This document shows, one piece after another, positions 55,558 to 64,000 of a DNA stretch of 64,000 nucleotides. Made by a program: the position numbers and the translations under genes. The DNA is from Paraburkholderia xenovorans LB400 (lineage in GTDB: Bacteria > Pseudomonadota > Gammaproteobacteria > Burkholderiales > Burkholderiaceae): positions 4,464,001-4,528,000 of the forward strand of contig NC_007951.1 of NCBI RefSeq assembly GCF_000013645.1. Direction: 5' to 3'. Numbering within the stretch: the stretch's first letter is position 1; each line of letters starts with the position of its first letter. The notes under the pieces were generated by a model that ran no database searches, was not told the DNA's origin, and saw only the letters and a list, made by a program, of their open reading frames with translations.

Positions 55558-55610
55558 CAGGTTGCGATGTTTCGTACCCCTGCCGACCTGGCCAGGCGCT
55601 CGCTGAGCGC

Positions 55611-57458
55611 TTAGTCGGCGGCGACGACTTCCAGCAATTCGTCGCCGAAGCGGTCGAGCTTGCGTGCGCCCATGCCCGGAATGCCACGCAAATCTTCGAT
55701 GGAATCGGGACCGTTACGGGCGATTTCCGCCAGCGTCGCGTCGTGGAAGATCACATACGCCGGCACGCCGTCGCTCTTCGCCGTTTCGGTGCGCCACGCA
55801 CGCAGGCGTTCCCAGCGGGCGCGTTCACGTGGTCCCATGCCGATTGTCGGGTCGGCGCGTTCACTGGTGCGGCCGGACGATTGACGTGTACGCGTCGGCT
55901 TCACGTACCGGCGCATCGTGACGTTCTGCTCGCCCTTTAGCACGGGTTTGCTCGTCTCGGTCAGGACCAGCGAGCCGAACCCCTCATGATCGACCGTCAG
56001 ATAGCCGAACGCGACGAGTTGGCGAAATATCGCGCGCCACTCGGGTTCGCCTAGCGCCGAACCGATACCGAACGTGGTCAGTTTCTCATGACCACGCTGC
56101 AGGATTTTCTCGTTGCTGTTGCCGCGCAGGATGTCGATCAGATGTCCCGCGCCGAAATGAAAACCGCTCGCCCGCTGCGCGCGGAACACGCACGACAGCG
56201 CCATCTGCGCCTCACGCGTAGCATCCCACGTGTCCGGCGGTTCAAGACAGTTGTCGCAGTTGCCACATGGCTTGCTCGATTCGCCGAAATACGCCAGCAA
56301 CCGCACCCGCCGGCAGGTTGCCGCTTCGCACAGACCGAGCAGCGCGTCCAGCTTGCCGGTCTGCACGCGCTTGTGCGCGTCGTCGGCGTCGGACTCGTCG
56401 ATCATCTTGCGTTGCTGCACGACGTCGCCGAGGCCGTAGGCCATCCACGCATTCGCCGGCATGCCGTCGCGGCCCGCGCGCCCCGTTTCCTGGTAATAGC
56501 CTTCGACGCTCTTCGGCAAGTCGAGGTGAGCGACAAAACGCACGTCCGGCTTGTCGATGCCCATGCCAAATGCAATCGTCGCGCACATCACGATGCCTTC
56601 CTCGCGCTGAAACATCTCCTGATGCTTCTGACGGATCTCGAAGTCCATGCCGGCGTGATACGGCAGCGCACGCATCCCTTTTTCTTTCAGCCACTCCGCG
56701 GTCTCTTCGACCTTGCGGCGCGACAGGCAATAGACAACGCCGGCGTCGGTCGTGCCGTCCGGCTTCGAATGTTCCGCGCGGATAAAGTCCAGCAACTGCG
56801 TACGCGCGTTGTCCTTTTCAACGATGCGATAGCGGATGTTCGGCCGGTCGAAGCTCGACACGAAAATGCGCGCGTCGTCCAGCGCGAGCCGGTGGATGAT
56901 CTCGTCCCGCGTGATTGCATCGGCGGTGGCCGTCAGCGCGATTCGAGGCACGTTCGGAAACCGCTCGTGCAGCACCGACAACTGGATGTATTCCGGCCGG
57001 AAATCATGTCCCCATTGCGACACACAATGAGCCTCGTCGATGGCGAACAAGCCGATGCGGGTACGTTCCAGCAATTCCTGGAAACGGGGCGTCATCAACC
57101 GTTCCGGCGCCACGTAGAGGAGATCGATATCGCCTTCGCGCAATGCACGCTCGGTCGCCATCGCCTCGGCGCTCGACAGCGTCGAATTCAGGTACGCCGC
57201 GCGCACGCCCACCTCTGTAAGCGCGGCCACCTGATCCTGCATCAGCGCGATCAGCGGAGACACGACGATGCCTGTGCCGAAGCCGCGCTCGCGGCGCACC
57301 AGCGACGGAATCTGATAACACAAGGATTTGCCGCCGCCCGTCGGCATCAGCACGAGACAATCGCCGCCGCCGGCGACGTGCTCGACAATTTCGCCCTGCT
57401 GTCCTCTGAACGCGGGGTAACCGAAGACTTCGTTGAGGATTTCGAGCGGACGGGACAT
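55611..57458 (-). CDS. recQ: ATP-dependent DNA helicase RecQ
   Basis: A 615-residue superfamily 2 helicase that unwinds DNA 3' to 5' in recombination and fork repair. Walker A is MPTGGGKSLCYQIP (about residues 38-51), the DEAH box is in FAIDEAHCVSQWGHDFRPEY (about 138), and motif VI is ETGRAGRDGMPANAW. The RQC zinc cysteines are visible (CEAATCRRVRLLAYF, then CGNCDNC), followed by a winged helix. A C-terminal HRDC domain (DATLAEIARNGPDSIEDLRG) completes the usual E. coli-like length of about 610. It is transcribed alone, between rpoC and rpsL on the same strand. Confidence 0.97.
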   Translation of the reverse strand: MSRPLEILNEVFGYPAFRGQQGEIVEHVAGGGDCLVLMPTGGGKSLCYQIPSLVRRERGFGTGIVVSPLIALMQDQVAALTEVGVRAAYLNSTLSSAEAMATERALREGDIDLLYVAPERLMTPRFQELLERTRIGLFAIDEAHCVSQWGHDFRPEYIQLSVLHERFPNVPRIALTATADAITRDEIIHRLALDDARIFVSSFDRPNIRYRIVEKDNARTQLLDFIRAEHSKPDGTTDAGVVYCLSRRKVEETAEWLKEKGMRALPYHAGMDFEIRQKHQEMFQREEGIVMCATIAFGMGIDKPDVRFVAHLDLPKSVEGYYQETGRAGRDGMPANAWMAYGLGDVVQQRKMIDESDADDAHKRVQTGKLDALLGLCEAATCRRVRLLAYFGESSKPCGNCDNCLEPPDTWDATREAQMALSCVFRAQRASGFHFGAGHLIDILRGNSNEKILQRGHEKLTTFGIGSALGEPEWRAIFRQLVAFGYLTVDHEGFGSLVLTETSKPVLKGEQNVTMRRYVKPTRTRQSSGRTSERADPTIGMGPRERARWERLRAWRTETAKSDGVPAYVIFHDATLAEIARNGPDSIEDLRGIPGMGARKLDRFGDELLEVVAAD

Positions 57459-57591
57459 GGATTTGAGAGAAGCAGCGTGATGCCGGTGACACGAATTTTA
57501 CCAACGCATTCGTGCTGCGCCCGCGCTTTCCTGCAACGTTAGCCTTTCGGCCTAACAAAGCAGGGGGTAAGCGCGTAAAAAGAAAGCGCAT

Positions 57592-57623
57592 AAAAAAAGC
57601 CGCTCAGTCGAAACTGAGCGGCT
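57592..57623 (-). terminator. Terminator of rpoBC
   Basis: A perfect 10-bp stem AGCCGCTCAG / CTGAGCGGCT with a 6-base loop is followed on the minus strand by seven T residues. It lies about 55 bases after the rpoC stop and upstream of recQ. Confidence 0.88.
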
Positions 57624-57637
57624 TCGCTGGCTGGTGA

Positions 57638-57663
57638 GCCGAGGCGGCTTGTGCCGCCTCGGC
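57638..57663 (-). terminator. Second hairpin after rpoC
   Basis: A perfect 11-bp, very GC-rich stem GCCGAGGCGGC / GCCGCCTCGGC with a 4-base loop lies between the rpoC stop and the main terminator, without its own T-run. It may protect the 3' end or pause RNA polymerase ahead of the terminator. Confidence 0.5.
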
Positions 57664-57676
57664 CACTGACCTGAGC

Positions 57677-60600
57677 TTACTCGCCTGAGTGCTGCTGTTC
57701 GGCGGCCGGAGTTTCCGGCGTACCGAATTCGAACGACTCTTCCGCTGCGATCTGATCGAAACGCTCGCGGTCGGACAGTTCCTTGCTCTTGCGTGCCTTG
57801 TGGAACGCGAGACCCGTACCGGCCGGAATCAGACGGCCGACGATCACGTTTTCCTTCAGACCACGCAGGTCGTCGCGCTTGCCCATGATCGCCGCTTCGG
57901 TCAGCACGCGCGTCGTTTCCTGGAACGACGCCGCCGAGATGAACGAATCGGTCGACAACGAGGCCTTCGTGATACCGAGCAGCACGTTTTCGTACGTTGC
58001 CGGACGCTTGTCTTCCGCGATCATACGGTCGTTCTCGTCGAGCATATCCGACCGCTCGACCTGTTCGCCCGGGATGAAACGCGTATCGCCGTTGTCCGTA
58101 ATCTGCACGCGGCGCAGCATCTGACGAACAATCACTTCAATGTGCTTGTCGTTGATCTTCACGCCTTGCAGACGGTACACGTCCTGCACTTCGTCCACGA
58201 TGTAACGCGACAGCGCTTCGACGCCCTGCAAACGCAGAATGTCGTGCGGATCCGCCGGCCCGTCGACGATCATTTCGCCCTTGTTGACGACCTGACCATC
58301 GTGCACCAGAACCTGCTTTTCCTTCGCGATCAGGAACTCGTGCTGGTTGCCCTCGAGGTCCGTGATAACGAGACGCTGCTTGCCCTTCGTGTCCTTACCG
58401 AACGACGTCGTACCCGTGACTTCCGCCAGGATACCTGCGTCCTTCGGCGAACGTGCTTCGAACAGTTCCGCCACACGCGGCAGACCGCCGGTAATGTCAC
58501 GCGTCTTCTGCGATTCAGTCGGGATCCGTGCGAGCACTTCACCGACCTGCACTTGCTGACCATCCTTCACGGTGATCAGAGCGCCGACCTGGAAGCCGAT
58601 CTGCACCGAGTGCTCGGTGTTCGGGATCTTGACTTCTTCGCCGTTCGCATCGAGCAGCTTGACCTGCGGACGCACCGTCTTCGACGCTTGCGAACCACGA
58701 CGCTTCACGTCGATCACGACCAGCGTGGACAGACCCGTCACGTCGTCGATCTGCTTGGCAACCGTCACGCCTTCTTCGACGTTTTCGAACTTCACCGTAC
58801 CACCGTACTCGGTGATGATCGGACGCGTCATCGGGTCCCACGTGGCCAGTTGCGTGCCGGCCTTGATCTGCGCGCCGTCCAGTTGCAACAGCGTCGCGCC
58901 GTACGGCACCTTGTGACGTTCGCGCTCGCGACCGTGGTCGTCGGTGATCATCGCTTCGCCCGAACGCGAGATGACGATCTGCTCGCCCTTCGCGTTGGTG
59001 ACGTAACGCATGGTTGCGGTGAAACGCACCGTACCGTTCGACTTCGCTTCAACCGACGAAGCCACTGCCGCACGCGATGCCGCACCACCGATGTGGAACG
59101 TACGCATCGTAAGCTGCGTGCCCGGTTCACCGATCGACTGAGCAGCGATCACGCCGACTGCTTCACCGACGTTGACCGACGAGCCGCGGCCCAGGTCGCG
59201 GCCGTAGCAGGCTGCGCACAGACCGTAACGCGTCTCGCAAGTCAGCGGCGTACGCACGCGCACTTCGTCGATGCCGAGGCGTTCGATTTCTTCGACCGCA
59301 TCTTCGTCGAGCAACGTGCCCGTTTCGTACAGGGTTTCCTGCGATTCCGGATTGACGACGTCAGCCACCGTCACGCGACCGAGAATACGGTCACGCAGCG
59401 CTTCGACGACTTCACCGCCTTCGACCAACGCCTTCATGGCAACGCCGTTGGACGTACCGCAATCGTCCTCGACCACCACCAGATCCTGCGTCACGTCCAC
59501 GAGACGACGCGTCAGGTAACCCGAGTTCGCCGTCTTCAGTGCCGTATCAGCCAGACCCTTACGTGCGCCGTGGGTCGAGATGAAGTACTGCAACACGTTC
59601 AGGCCTTCACGGAAGTTCGCCGTAATCGGCGTCTCGATGATCGAGCCGTCCGGCTTCGCCATCAGGCCACGCATACCGGCCAGCTGACGAATCTGAACCG
59701 CGGAACCACGAGCACCCGAGTCCGCCATCATGTAAATCGAGTTGAACGATTCCTGACGCGTTTCGTTGCCGTCGCGATCCGTGACCGGTTCCGTCGACAA
59801 CTGTTCCATCATCGCCTTGCCGACCGCTTCCGACGTTGCCGACCAGATGTCGACCACGTTGTTGTAGCGCTCTTGCGACGTGACGAGACCCGACATGTAC
59901 TGACGGTCGTATTCCTTCACCTTCTTCGCGGCGTCGCCAACGATGGTTTCCTTCTGCGGCGGCACGAGCATGTCGTCGACGCAGATCGAGATACCAGCGC
60001 GCGTTGCCAGACGGAAACCCGACTGCATCAACTGGTCGGCGAAAATCACCGTTTCACGCAGACCGCACTTGCGGAATGCGGTGTTGATGAGGCGCGAGAT
60101 TTCCTTCTTCTTCAGCGGCTTGTTGAGCACCGAAAACGGCAGGCCCGGCGGAAGGATTTCCGACAGGATTGCGCGGCCGACGGTGGTCGCGTACAGCGAG
60201 ATCTTCGGCACGAACGCCGGCGCACCGTCCGACTTGTCTTCGTTATGGACCATTTCCGTGATCCGCACGTTGACGCGCGAGGCCAGCTCGACTTCCTTGT
60301 TCTCGTACGCACGCAACGCTTCCGAAACGCCGGTGAACGTCAGACCTTCGCCCTTGGCGTTCACTGCTTCACGGGTCGCGTAGTACAGACCGAGCACGAT
60401 ATCCTGCGACGGCACGATCGACGGATCGCCGTTGGCCGGGAACAGAATGTTGTTCGACGCCAGCATCAACGTACGCGCTTCCATCTGCGCTTCCAGCGAC
60501 AGCGGCACGTGAACAGCCATCTGGTCACCGTCGAAGTCGGCGTTGAACGCCGCGCAAACGAGCGGATGCAACTGGATAGCCTTACCTTCGATCAGCACCG

Positions 60601-61915
60601 GCTCGAAAGCCTGAATGCCGAGACGGTGAAGCGTAGGCGCACGGTTCAGCATGACCGGATGTTCACGAATGACTTCTTCGAGAATGTCCCACACCACCGG
60701 CGTCTGGTTCTCGACTTCCTTCTTCGCGGCCTTGATGGTGGTAGCGACACCCATCACTTCGAGCTTGTTGAAGATGAACGGCTTGAACAGTTCGAGCGCC
60801 ATCAGCTTCGGCAGACCGCACTGATGCAGCTTGAGCGTCGGGCCGACCACGATCACCGAACGGCCCGAATAGTCGACGCGCTTACCAAGCAGGTTCTGAC
60901 GGAAACGACCGCCCTTACCCTTGATCATGTCAGCGAGCGACTTCAGCGGACGCTTGTTCGCGCCGGTCATGGCCTTACCGCGGCGACCGTTGTCGAGCAG
61001 CGAATCGACGGCTTCCTGCAGCATCCGCTTTTCGTTGCGGACGATGATTTCAGGCGCCTTCAGTTCGAGCAGACGCTTCAACCGGTTGTTACGGTTGATC
61101 ACGCGGCGATACAGGTCGTTCAGGTCCGACGTCGCGAAGCGGCCGCCGTCGAGCGGCACCAGCGGACGCAGTTCCGGCGGCAGCACCGGCAGCACTTCGA
61201 GCACCATCCAGTCAGGCTTGATGCCCGAACGCTGGAAAGCCTCGAGCACCTTCAGGCGCTTCGCGTACTTCTTGATCTTCGCTTCCGAACCCGTGTTCTT
61301 GAGTTCGGTGCGCAGCATCTCGACCTGTTCGTCGATGTTGATCGCGCGCAGCAGCTCGCGCACGCCTTCCGCGCCCATCTCGGCACGGAATTCGTCACCG
61401 TATTCTTCGACCTTGTTGTAGTAATCCTCTTCCGTCATGATCTGCCGCGCTTTCAGCGGCGTCATGCCCGGATCGATCACCACGTATGCTTCGAAATACA
61501 GCACGCGTTCGATATCGCGCAGCGTCATGTCGAGCACCATGCCCAGACGCGACGGCAGCGACTTCAAAAACCAGATGTGCGCAACCGGCGAGGCCAGTTC
61601 GATGTGGCCCATGCGTTCGCGACGCACTTTCGCCAGCGTCACTTCGACGCCGCACTTCTCGCAGATCACGCCACGATGCTTCAGGCGCTTGTACTTACCG
61701 CAAAGACATTCGTAGTCTTTGATCGGCCCGAAGATCTTCGCGCAGAACAAACCATCGCGTTCCGGCTTGAACGTCCGGTAGTTGATGGTTTCCGGCTTCT
61801 TCACTTCACCGAACGACCACGAACGGATCTTGTCCGGCGAAGCCAGACCGATCTTGATCGCGTCAAAAACTTCAGGCTGTTGGACTTGCTTGAATAGATC
61901 GAGCAGAGCTTTCAT
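57677..61915 (-). CDS. rpoC: RNA polymerase beta' subunit
   Basis: A 1412-residue catalytic subunit. The N-terminal zinc site is CLCGKYKRLKHRGVICEKCG (about residues 70-89). The absolutely conserved Mg-binding motif NADFDGDQMAVH appears near residue 460, the bridge-helix and trigger-loop regions are present (GLADTALKTANSGYLTRRLV, QSIGEPGTQLTMRTFHIGGA), and the second zinc site is CETRYGLCAACYGRD. Length matches Burkholderia beta' (about 1412). It starts 21 bases after rpoB on the same strand, the usual rpoBC pair. Confidence 0.99.
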   Translation of the reverse strand: MKALLDLFKQVQQPEVFDAIKIGLASPDKIRSWSFGEVKKPETINYRTFKPERDGLFCAKIFGPIKDYECLCGKYKRLKHRGVICEKCGVEVTLAKVRRERMGHIELASPVAHIWFLKSLPSRLGMVLDMTLRDIERVLYFEAYVVIDPGMTPLKARQIMTEEDYYNKVEEYGDEFRAEMGAEGVRELLRAINIDEQVEMLRTELKNTGSEAKIKKYAKRLKVLEAFQRSGIKPDWMVLEVLPVLPPELRPLVPLDGGRFATSDLNDLYRRVINRNNRLKRLLELKAPEIIVRNEKRMLQEAVDSLLDNGRRGKAMTGANKRPLKSLADMIKGKGGRFRQNLLGKRVDYSGRSVIVVGPTLKLHQCGLPKLMALELFKPFIFNKLEVMGVATTIKAAKKEVENQTPVVWDILEEVIREHPVMLNRAPTLHRLGIQAFEPVLIEGKAIQLHPLVCAAFNADFDGDQMAVHVPLSLEAQMEARTLMLASNNILFPANGDPSIVPSQDIVLGLYYATREAVNAKGEGLTFTGVSEALRAYENKEVELASRVNVRITEMVHNEDKSDGAPAFVPKISLYATTVGRAILSEILPPGLPFSVLNKPLKKKEISRLINTAFRKCGLRETVIFADQLMQSGFRLATRAGISICVDDMLVPPQKETIVGDAAKKVKEYDRQYMSGLVTSQERYNNVVDIWSATSEAVGKAMMEQLSTEPVTDRDGNETRQESFNSIYMMADSGARGSAVQIRQLAGMRGLMAKPDGSIIETPITANFREGLNVLQYFISTHGARKGLADTALKTANSGYLTRRLVDVTQDLVVVEDDCGTSNGVAMKALVEGGEVVEALRDRILGRVTVADVVNPESQETLYETGTLLDEDAVEEIERLGIDEVRVRTPLTCETRYGLCAACYGRDLGRGSSVNVGEAVGVIAAQSIGEPGTQLTMRTFHIGGAASRAAVASSVEAKSNGTVRFTATMRYVTNAKGEQIVISRSGEAMITDDHGRERERHKVPYGATLLQLDGAQIKAGTQLATWDPMTRPIITEYGGTVKFENVEEGVTVAKQIDDVTGLSTLVVIDVKRRGSQASKTVRPQVKLLDANGEEVKIPNTEHSVQIGFQVGALITVKDGQQVQVGEVLARIPTESQKTRDITGGLPRVAELFEARSPKDAGILAEVTGTTSFGKDTKGKQRLVITDLEGNQHEFLIAKEKQVLVHDGQVVNKGEMIVDGPADPHDILRLQGVEALSRYIVDEVQDVYRLQGVKINDKHIEVIVRQMLRRVQITDNGDTRFIPGEQVERSDMLDENDRMIAEDKRPATYENVLLGITKASLSTDSFISAASFQETTRVLTEAAIMGKRDDLRGLKENVIVGRLIPAGTGLAFHKARKSKELSDRERFDQIAAEESFEFGTPETPAAEQQHSGE

Positions 61916-61936
61916 TGCTTTCTCTCCGTAGTCCGA

Positions 61937-64000
61937 TTAGTTGCGGTCGAGGTCGATATCGATACCGAGCGAGCGGATTTCCTTCACCAACACGTTGAAG
62001 GATTCCGGCATGCCGGCGTCGATCACGTGATCGCCCTTGACCAGGTTTTCATAAACCTTGGTCCGGCCTGTCACGTCGTCCGACTTCACCGTCAGCATTT
62101 CCTGCAGCACGTACGATGCGCCGTACGCTTCGAGCGCCCACACTTCCATTTCACCGAAACGCTGGCCACCGAATTGCGCCTTACCGCCCAACGGCTGCTG
62201 CGTCACGAGCGAGTACGGGCCCGTGGAACGCGCGTGCATCTTGTCGTCGACCAGGTGGTGCAGTTTCAGGTAGTGCATGTAGCCGACCGTCACCGTACGT
62301 TCGAACATTTCGCCCGTGCGGCCGTCGTACAGACGCACCTGGTTCTTCGACGGCGTCATGCCGAGGTTCTTCGCGATGTCGTCCGGGAATGCGAGATCCA
62401 GCGCGCGCGACATTTCCTCTTCCGTCGCGCCGTCGAACACCGGCGTAGCGAACGGCACGCCTTCGCGCAGGTTCTTCGCCAGTTCGACGATTTCGTCGTC
62501 CGTGAAGCTGTCCAGCTCTTCAGCGCGGCCCGACTCGTTGTAGATCTTGGTCAGGAATTCGCGCAGTTCAGCGATCTTGGCCTGACGCTGCAGCATTTCG
62601 CCGATACGCCAGCCGAGACCCTTCGCGGCCCAACCCAGATGCACTTCGAGAACCTGACCCACGTTCATCCGCGACGGCACGCCGAGCGGGTTCAGAACGA
62701 CGTCAGCCGGACGGCCGTCGGCCATGTACGGCATGTCTTCGATCGGAACGATCTTCGATACCACGCCCTTGTTACCGTGACGGCCGGCCATCTTGTCGCC
62801 AGGCTGCAGGCGGCGCTTGACTGCCAGGTACACCTTGACCATCTTCAACACGCCCGGCGGCAGTTCGTCGCCTTGCGTGAGTTTCTTGCGCTTTTCTTCG
62901 AACGCCAGATCGAACTGGTGACGCTTCTGTTCGATCGAGTCCTTGATCGCTTCGAGCTGTGCCGCTGCTTCTTCGTCCGCGAGGCGGATGTCGAACCAGT
63001 GGTAGTGATCCAGATCTTCCAGGTAAGCCTGTTCGATCTTCGTGCCCTTCGCCAGTTTCTTCGGACCGCCGTTCGCGACCTTGCCGGTCAGCATACGTGC
63101 GAGACGCTGGAACGCGTCGCCTTCCACGATACGCAGCTGGTCGTTCAGGTCGAGGCGGTAACGCTTCAGTTCATCGTCGATGATCTGTTGCGCGCGCTTG
63201 TCGCGCTGAATGCCTTCACGCGTGAACACTTGAACGTCGATCACGGTGCCGCTCATGCCCGACGGCACGCGCAGCGACGTGTCCTTCACGTCCGAAGCCT
63301 TCTCACCGAAGATCGCGCGCAGCAGCTTTTCTTCCGGTGTCAGCTGGGTTTCGCCCTTCGGCGTGACCTTGCCGACCAGCACGTCGCCTGCTTCGACTTC
63401 AGCGCCGATGTAGACGATGCCCGACTCGTCGAGACGGCCGAGTTGCACTTCAGCCAGGTTCGAGATGTCGCGCGTGATTTCTTCCGGTCCGAGCTTCGTA
63501 TCGCGAGCCACGACGTTCAGTTCTTCAATGTGGATCGACGTGTAACGGTCGTCGGCAACCACCTTCTCAGAGATCAGGATCGAGTCTTCGAAGTTGTAGC
63601 CGTTCCACGGCATGAACGCGACCAGCATGTTCTGGCCGAGAGCCAGTTCGCCGAGGTCGGTGGATGCGCCGTCAGCCAGCACGTCGCCACGCGACACGAT
63701 GTCGCCGACCTTCACGATCGGGCGCTGGTTGATGTTCGTGTTCTGGTTCGAACGCGTGTACTTGATCAGGTTGTAGATGTCCACGCCGACGTCGCCAGCA
63801 ACGGCTTCGTCATCGTTCACGCGGATCACCATACGGCCTGCGTCGACGTAGTCCACCACGCCACCGCGGAATGCCTGAACCGTCGTACCCGAGTCGACTG
63901 CCACCGTGCGCTCGATACCGGTACCGACCACGGCCTTTTCAGGACGCAGACACGGCACAGCCTGACGCTGCATGTTCGAACCCATCAACGCGCGGTTCGC
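61937..64000 (-). CDS. rpoB: RNA polymerase beta subunit, C-terminal part
   Basis: The last 687 residues of beta; the N-terminal half, including the rifampicin-binding cluster, lies beyond the right edge. The visible sequence begins just before MGSNMQRQAVP (about residue 680 by E. coli numbering). It includes AFMPWNGYNFEDSILISEKV, the catalytic-centre segment GDKMAGRHGNKGVVSKI, and the C-terminal clamp region with GGKAQFGGQRFGEMEVWALE. No frameshift is visible. Followed by rpoC. Confidence 0.99.
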   Translation of the reverse strand, partial: ANRALMGSNMQRQAVPCLRPEKAVVGTGIERTVAVDSGTTVQAFRGGVVDYVDAGRMVIRVNDDEAVAGDVGVDIYNLIKYTRSNQNTNINQRPIVKVGDIVSRGDVLADGASTDLGELALGQNMLVAFMPWNGYNFEDSILISEKVVADDRYTSIHIEELNVVARDTKLGPEEITRDISNLAEVQLGRLDESGIVYIGAEVEAGDVLVGKVTPKGETQLTPEEKLLRAIFGEKASDVKDTSLRVPSGMSGTVIDVQVFTREGIQRDKRAQQIIDDELKRYRLDLNDQLRIVEGDAFQRLARMLTGKVANGGPKKLAKGTKIEQAYLEDLDHYHWFDIRLADEEAAAQLEAIKDSIEQKRHQFDLAFEEKRKKLTQGDELPPGVLKMVKVYLAVKRRLQPGDKMAGRHGNKGVVSKIVPIEDMPYMADGRPADVVLNPLGVPSRMNVGQVLEVHLGWAAKGLGWRIGEMLQRQAKIAELREFLTKIYNESGRAEELDSFTDDEIVELAKNLREGVPFATPVFDGATEEEMSRALDLAFPDDIAKNLGMTPSKNQVRLYDGRTGEMFERTVTVGYMHYLKLHHLVDDKMHARSTGPYSLVTQQPLGGKAQFGGQRFGEMEVWALEAYGASYVLQEMLTVKSDDVTGRTKVYENLVKGDHVIDAGMPESFNVLVKEIRSLGIDIDLDRN

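Overview
The window looks like the chromosome of a betaproteobacterium of the Burkholderiaceae, most likely Paraburkholderia or a close Burkholderia relative. The grounds are the high G+C content, near-identity of many proteins to remembered Burkholderia sequences (AroB, ribosomal proteins, SecY), and familiar gene orders: pilMNOPQ-aroK-aroB-dgt next to ponA, cyaY / lptM-lysA, resB-ccsB-cytochrome c4 / engB-hemB, and the str-S10-spc-alpha ribosomal superoperon followed by recQ and rpoBC. The species is an inference; no rRNA or tRNA gene is present to anchor it.

Layout. 1-1736: end of an MFS transporter and a DadA-like D-amino-acid dehydrogenase (+). 1956-3183: a two-gene minus-strand cassette, an unrecognised 248-residue protein overlapping an intact PIN-domain ribonuclease, with its own promoter and dyad; it looks like an accessory insertion beside housekeeping genes. 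3675-9963: gltBD (glutamate synthase). 10269-10976: a RAYT-type transposase relative whose catalytic residues appear to be replaced. 11164-12627: an OmpW-type porin and a DUF883/ElaB-like membrane-anchored protein. 12781-20254 (minus): pilM, pilN, a fused pilO-pilP, a compact pilQ, aroK, aroB and dgt. 20508-24992: ponA (+), cyaY (-), an LptM-like lipoprotein and lysA (+). 25077-26818 (minus): the MsrPQ periplasmic methionine-sulfoxide repair pair. 27020-31305 (minus): the ResB/CcsB cytochrome c maturation pair and a diheme cytochrome c4. 31569-33471 (+): engB and hemB, with a candidate small RNA on the opposite strand between them. 33687-35907 (minus): cutA overlapping dsbD.

36054-55389 (all minus) holds the ribosomal superoperon. 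In transcription order it runs rpsL, rpsG, fusA, tuf, rpsJ | rplC, rplD, rplW, rplB, rpsS, rplV, rpsC, rplP, rpmC, rpsQ | rplN, rplX, rplE, rpsN, rpsH, rplF, rplR, rpsE, rpmD, rplO, secY, infA, rpmJ | rpsM, rpsK, rpsD, rpoA, rplQ. Promoter-like sequences sit upstream of rpsL, between rpsJ and rplC, and between rpsQ and rplN. Terminator-like perfect palindromes sit at the rpsQ/rplN and rpoA/rplQ junctions. recQ (55611-57458) and rpoC plus the C-terminal half of rpoB (57677-64000) close the window.

Most of the window is ordinary housekeeping sequence. The parts most worth follow-up are the PIN cassette (1956-3247), the degenerate RAYT (10269-10976), the candidate anti-Shine-Dalgarno small RNA between engB and hemB (about 32268-32380), and the regulatory palindromes inside the ribosomal gene cluster.
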